A stretch of DNA of 64,000 bases, taken from JAYUJH01 sp043765375 (lineage in GTDB: Bacteria; Pseudomonadota; Alphaproteobacteria; Rickettsiales; UBA998). A model generated the notes under the pieces. That model ran no database searches and was not told the origin of the DNA. It worked only from the letters and a program-made list of their open reading frames with translations. Shown piece after piece: positions 60,956 through 64,000 of this stretch (positions are counted from its first letter, which is position 1; the number at the start of each line of letters is the position of its first letter). A program made the position numbers and the translations under genes. The stretch covers positions 1-64,000 of the forward strand of contig JAYUJH010000033.1 in the NCBI GenBank assembly GCA_043765375.1, given 5' to 3'.

Positions 60956-61621
60956 ATGAATATTTTGTTTTTTGATACCAGCCAAGGAATCACCTCAATT
61001 TGTATGAGCAAAAACTCTGTGGTGCAGCCAGTTTTTTATGATGCGCAACCAAGCAGACAAGCTGAATTATTGGTGGTGCAAGTCGCTGATTATATAGCGC
61101 AACATGGCATGAAATGGAGCGATTTTGCCGTGATAGGTTGCGTCAATGGAATTGGTGGGTTCACCTCCGTTCGCATTGGTGTGGCTGCTGCTCGTGGGTT
61201 GGCAATGGCGGCGGGAATACGTTCAGTCGGCGTGGATTTAATGCAATTAATGGCGTATTATTATTTTCAATCGTCGCCTACTTGCGCTTTGCAATGCTTC
61301 ATTCCTGCGGGAAATAATTTCGTTGCAATGCAATTATTTGATGGGTCGCATCGCACAACAAAACCTTTGGAATTGTTGGAACGCCAGTTTTTTCAACCAT
61401 CACAATTTATGTGTGTTTTGCCAAATATTGCGCAAGTTGGCGGGCTTACACAAGTTGGCGGGGTTATTTTTCCGTTGGAAGATTGTGCAAAAATTGCCGT
61501 TGAGATGTTGCTATCTCAAGGAATTGATGGCTTGGTTGCGCCAATTCCACGTTATGCTCGCCCACCTGATGCAAAAATTGGCACTCCCTTGCTTAAACCC
61601 AACTTGCTTAAGCCCAACTAA
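60956..61621 (+). CDS. tsaB: tRNA threonylcarbamoyladenosine biosynthesis protein TsaB
   Basis: ASKHA-fold partner of TsaD and TsaE in t6A synthesis. It is 221 residues. ILFFDTSQG at the N-terminus and GGFTSVRIGVAAARGLA near 70-86 match the family. Two short tandem duplications occur: QVGGLTQVGG near 162-171 and LLKPNLLKPN at the C-terminus. Head-to-head with rpmG; convergent with tyrS, 2 bp apart. Confidence 0.9.
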   Translation: MNILFFDTSQGITSICMSKNSVVQPVFYDAQPSRQAELLVVQVADYIAQHGMKWSDFAVIGCVNGIGGFTSVRIGVAAARGLAMAAGIRSVGVDLMQLMAYYYFQSSPTCALQCFIPAGNNFVAMQLFDGSHRTTKPLELLERQFFQPSQFMCVLPNIAQVGGLTQVGGVIFPLEDCAKIAVEMLLSQGIDGLVAPIPRYARPPDAKIGTPLLKPNLLKPN

Positions 61622-61623
61622 AA

Positions 61624-63057
61624 TTATTCAAACTTAATTAATATATGTTTCTTTTTGCCTGACGAAAGTTTAAGCGGTGCATCAACATAGTCATGTAAAT
61701 TAATTATTTGAGTTTCTGAAATAACCTTAACATCATTGATTTTTGCGCCACCGCCTTGAATTAATTTGCGCGCGTCACTGCCTGATGCACATAACCCGCT
61801 CAAGTGAAATAGCTGGAATGCGGTTATTTCTGGTTTCGTAGCATTTAATGCTATATTTGATAACTTGCTTGATATTGCTCCCTCCTCAAAAGTTTTGCGA
61901 GCAGCCTCCTTTGCATCATCAGCCGCTTGTTGACCGTGCAGAATTCTTGTTGCCTCATAAGCTAAATATTTCTTCGCTTCATTGATGCTTGCCCCTTGCA
62001 ATTGCTCTAATACTTCAATTTCCCAAAGTGGGATATCTGTAAATAATTTCAAAAACCGCCCAACGTCCGCATCATCGCAATTGCGCCAAAATTGGTAATA
62101 TTCATCTGATGAAAGCATATCACCATTGAGCCACACCGCCCCATCAGCCGTTTTGCCCATCTTCGCCCCTGAACTAGTTGCTAGTAGGGGAGTTGTTAAT
62201 CCAAATATATTATGAAGCATATCCCATTCAATCTGTAGCTGCTTTTGCAATGTTTCCGCTTGTTCTTTAGTCTTCCCTTTACCAATAATTTCTTTGCGAT
62301 ATAATTCAAAATCTTTTGCTTTCAAACGCCTATTCAAATCTATGCCTTGTATAATATTACCCCATTGATCTGAACCACCAATTTGTAAGCGACAGTTAAA
62401 ATGGTTAAATAACTCCACAAAATCATATGCTTGTATAACCATATAGCTAAACTCTAACATACTCATTTCTTGCTCACGCTCTAAACGCAAACGCACACTA
62501 TCCATCTTAATCATTTGATTAACTGAAAATCGTGTTGAAATCTCTGTTAAGAAATATTCAAATGATAACTCGCTTAACCAATCATTATTATCAACGATTA
62601 TTGCGTCGGTTGCTCCATCACCAAAATGCAGGAATTGCTTAAAAACTTTAGCAATTCCTTCCTTGTTGATTGCAATTTGTGCGTCGGTTATTGGCGGGCG
62701 GGATTTATCCTTACCAGAAGGATCGCCGATTTTTGTAGTAAATCCACCAAGTAAGATGATAGGTTTGTGACCACATTTTTGTAACCAGCGCAAAATCATA
62801 ATTTGCATTAAACTGCCAACATGCAAAGATGGTGCGGTGCAATCAAACCCAATATATGCAACAAAAAGTTGTTGTGTTTCATCATGCTTAACCAGCACAT
62901 CATCAAGCCCTTGCAAATTGGTTGCTTGGTGAAAATAGCCTCGCTCCATGATTATTTGTAAAAACTTTGATTTTAATTCTGGTTTCAACTTTGGCTCGGA
63001 TTTTTGCCCAGATTCAGATTTTTGTTTAGATTTTGGCGTGTGATTTGTATCATTCAT
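61624..63057 (-). CDS. tyrS: Tyrosyl-tRNA synthetase
   Basis: Charges tRNA-Tyr. It starts at ATG 63057 (GAAGG just upstream); an upstream ATG at 63087 lacks a Shine-Dalgarno. The N-terminal 30 residues are Lys/Ser/Pro-rich repeats (KSKQKSESGQKSE). HIGH-like LHVGSLM, GGSDQWGNI, KMSKS-like AKMGKTADG, and a C-terminal S4-like domain (DARKLIQGGGAKINDV) are all present. Confidence 0.95.
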   Translation of the reverse strand: MNDTNHTPKSKQKSESGQKSEPKLKPELKSKFLQIIMERGYFHQATNLQGLDDVLVKHDETQQLFVAYIGFDCTAPSLHVGSLMQIMILRWLQKCGHKPIILLGGFTTKIGDPSGKDKSRPPITDAQIAINKEGIAKVFKQFLHFGDGATDAIIVDNNDWLSELSFEYFLTEISTRFSVNQMIKMDSVRLRLEREQEMSMLEFSYMVIQAYDFVELFNHFNCRLQIGGSDQWGNIIQGIDLNRRLKAKDFELYRKEIIGKGKTKEQAETLQKQLQIEWDMLHNIFGLTTPLLATSSGAKMGKTADGAVWLNGDMLSSDEYYQFWRNCDDADVGRFLKLFTDIPLWEIEVLEQLQGASINEAKKYLAYEATRILHGQQAADDAKEAARKTFEEGAISSKLSNIALNATKPEITAFQLFHLSGLCASGSDARKLIQGGGAKINDVKVISETQIINLHDYVDAPLKLSSGKKKHILIKFE

Positions 63058-63232
63058 AGCCTTCACAATTAAACATAAAAACAACATTAGACAAGCATAT
63101 TTAATAGGCGATATTCAAAAATTAAGCACATATTAAAATAAATATGCTTAAAATAATTTATAATTGTGCATTGCGGCGTGGTAATTGCATATATATTGAG
63201 TTATAATTGGGAATAATTATAAGGCGTTGAAT

Positions 63233-64000
63233 ATGGCAGAACAAGCTCTTAGAACACAAAGTGAAACATCAAATGAAGGGCAAGCTCCAGCCATTGATGC
63301 AGCTAATTCAGCTAAAAGTTTGGTGGTGAAAAATGAACTGCCCACCCCAGCAATAGCAGCTAAATCTATCAAGTCAATTAACGATTCCGTCACTTATCAA
63401 AATAATCGTAAATCTATATTGGCGACTTTGCAATCATTGCAAAATAATATGCAAGATGGCAAGGGCTTTCAACCGCTTGGCAAGCCTAATATGTTGCATG
63501 ATAGGTTTGAGATTGACGTTAATCAGCCATTGCCGCAATATTCACGCACCCACGCCAAGGCTTATTTTGCAACGGATTTGCAGCAACCAGATAAATTATG
63601 TTTAGGGTTGGTGGTTGAGCCATATTTTCCGCATCGCCATGGTTTGATTGAAGCCTTGATTGAGGCGTTAAAAAATCCATCACAGGGGCAAGAAATTAAG
63701 CATTTATCCAGTTTGCTTGATGCAGGTGTGGTGAATATTGAGGCTTGGAATGAAGGGCGAATGGTGTTATTTTATGAACAACCAAAAGGCGTGAAACTCT
63801 CAGAAATATTAGCGCAGCAACAATTTTATAGCCAAACTGATGCGCTAAAGCAATTAACTGACCCTATAGTTTCAGTGATTACCAAGTTGCATAGTTTAGG
63901 CGTGTTGCATGGTGGAATTAGCCCGCAAAACATCTTTATCCATGAGAAAAATCTAACATTATGGGATTGTGCTGCGCAACCATGTGGATATGATAATATT
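63233..64000 (+). CDS. Kinase-like protein with degraded catalytic motifs (partial)
   Basis: Open from ATG 63233 to the window end, so the C-terminus is missing. The first 100 or so residues are disordered. A protein-kinase-like lobe follows, ending in LHSLGVLHGGISPQNIFIH (cited in part), where the catalytic HRD-like Asp is Gly and the following Lys is Ser, while the loop Asn is kept. The next motif is LWDCA in place of DFG. This suggests a pseudokinase or an atypical kinase. GGCG lies 7 bp before the ATG; 145 bp of AT-rich DNA precede it. Confidence 0.65.
   Translation, partial: MAEQALRTQSETSNEGQAPAIDAANSAKSLVVKNELPTPAIAAKSIKSINDSVTYQNNRKSILATLQSLQNNMQDGKGFQPLGKPNMLHDRFEIDVNQPLPQYSRTHAKAYFATDLQQPDKLCLGLVVEPYFPHRHGLIEALIEALKNPSQGQEIKHLSSLLDAGVVNIEAWNEGRMVLFYEQPKGVKLSEILAQQQFYSQTDALKQLTDPIVSVITKLHSLGVLHGGISPQNIFIHEKNLTLWDCAAQPCGYDNI

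Noticed and set aside
1..64000. CRISPR array, prophage or insertion sequence
   Set aside because: No regularly spaced repeats with unique spacers, no transposase, integrase or phage structural genes were seen.

Overview
The window comes from an AT-rich alphaproteobacterium (GC by eye in the high 30s percent). Lineage markers are FzlA-like and NDUFA9-like proteins, a BamF/DUF3035 lipoprotein domain, an AmgK/MurU recycling pair, CpaF ATPases, and a short FliQ-neighbour protein that resembles an alphaproteobacterial motility-locus family. Dispersed his genes (hisD, hisE), bioF, hemF, ppk, phoR and flagellar fliQ suggest a lineage that keeps real biosynthesis and motility rather than a minimal endosymbiont. 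I cannot place it below class.

Layout. 1-4.7 kb: mreD, a PilT/PilU-type ATPase, tRNA-Asn, class I aldolase, a zinc-ribbon gene boxed by a duplicated aldolase 3' end, and a small proline-rich transcription unit whose promoter spacer is a G11 tract and whose frame breaks at a C7 tract. 4.7-11 kb: phoH-ybeY-corC converging on hisD-lnt, where lnt reads without a stop into a BamF-like lipoprotein. 11-30 kb: phoR, a J-less DnaJ-type zinc protein, prfB with its programmed frameshift, htpG, an ankyrin protein, bioF, an NlpD-like lipoprotein, clpX-hisE-hemF, fzlA, an NDUFA9-like gene, ppk, a CGFS glutaredoxin, a decarboxylase, greA-surA. 30-43 kb: a RelE-type toxin-antitoxin pair, two tandem cpaF paralogues with rpoZ, lipA, an ABC-F ATPase, tsaE-amgK-murU, iscX, tgt, a membrane/spermidine synthase-like fusion, rnhA. 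43-46 kb: tatA with a repetitive tail, a repeat-rich spacer, and a three-gene secreted cassette full of perfect short hairpins. 46-50 kb: typA, a small His-rich lipoprotein, lpxK, rpiB. 50-58.6 kb: large uncharacterised proteins with glycine-zipper membrane segments around fliQ. 58.7-64 kb: metG, yajC, rpmG, tsaB, tyrS and the start of a kinase-like gene with degraded catalytic motifs.

Three features cut across the window. A roughly 27-bp palindromic element (core ATACCAGC-GNAG-GCTGGTAT and variants) recurs about a dozen times between genes. Short tandem duplications are frequent inside housekeeping genes, usually in frame. Homopolymeric G/C tracts occur at places where slippage would change expression or frame. 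The best candidates for undescribed biology are the hairpin-dense secreted cassette (44.3-46.2 kb), the slippage-prone small unit (4.1-4.5 kb), the fliQ-linked glycine-zipper proteins (50-58.6 kb) and the Lnt-BamF reading-frame fusion.
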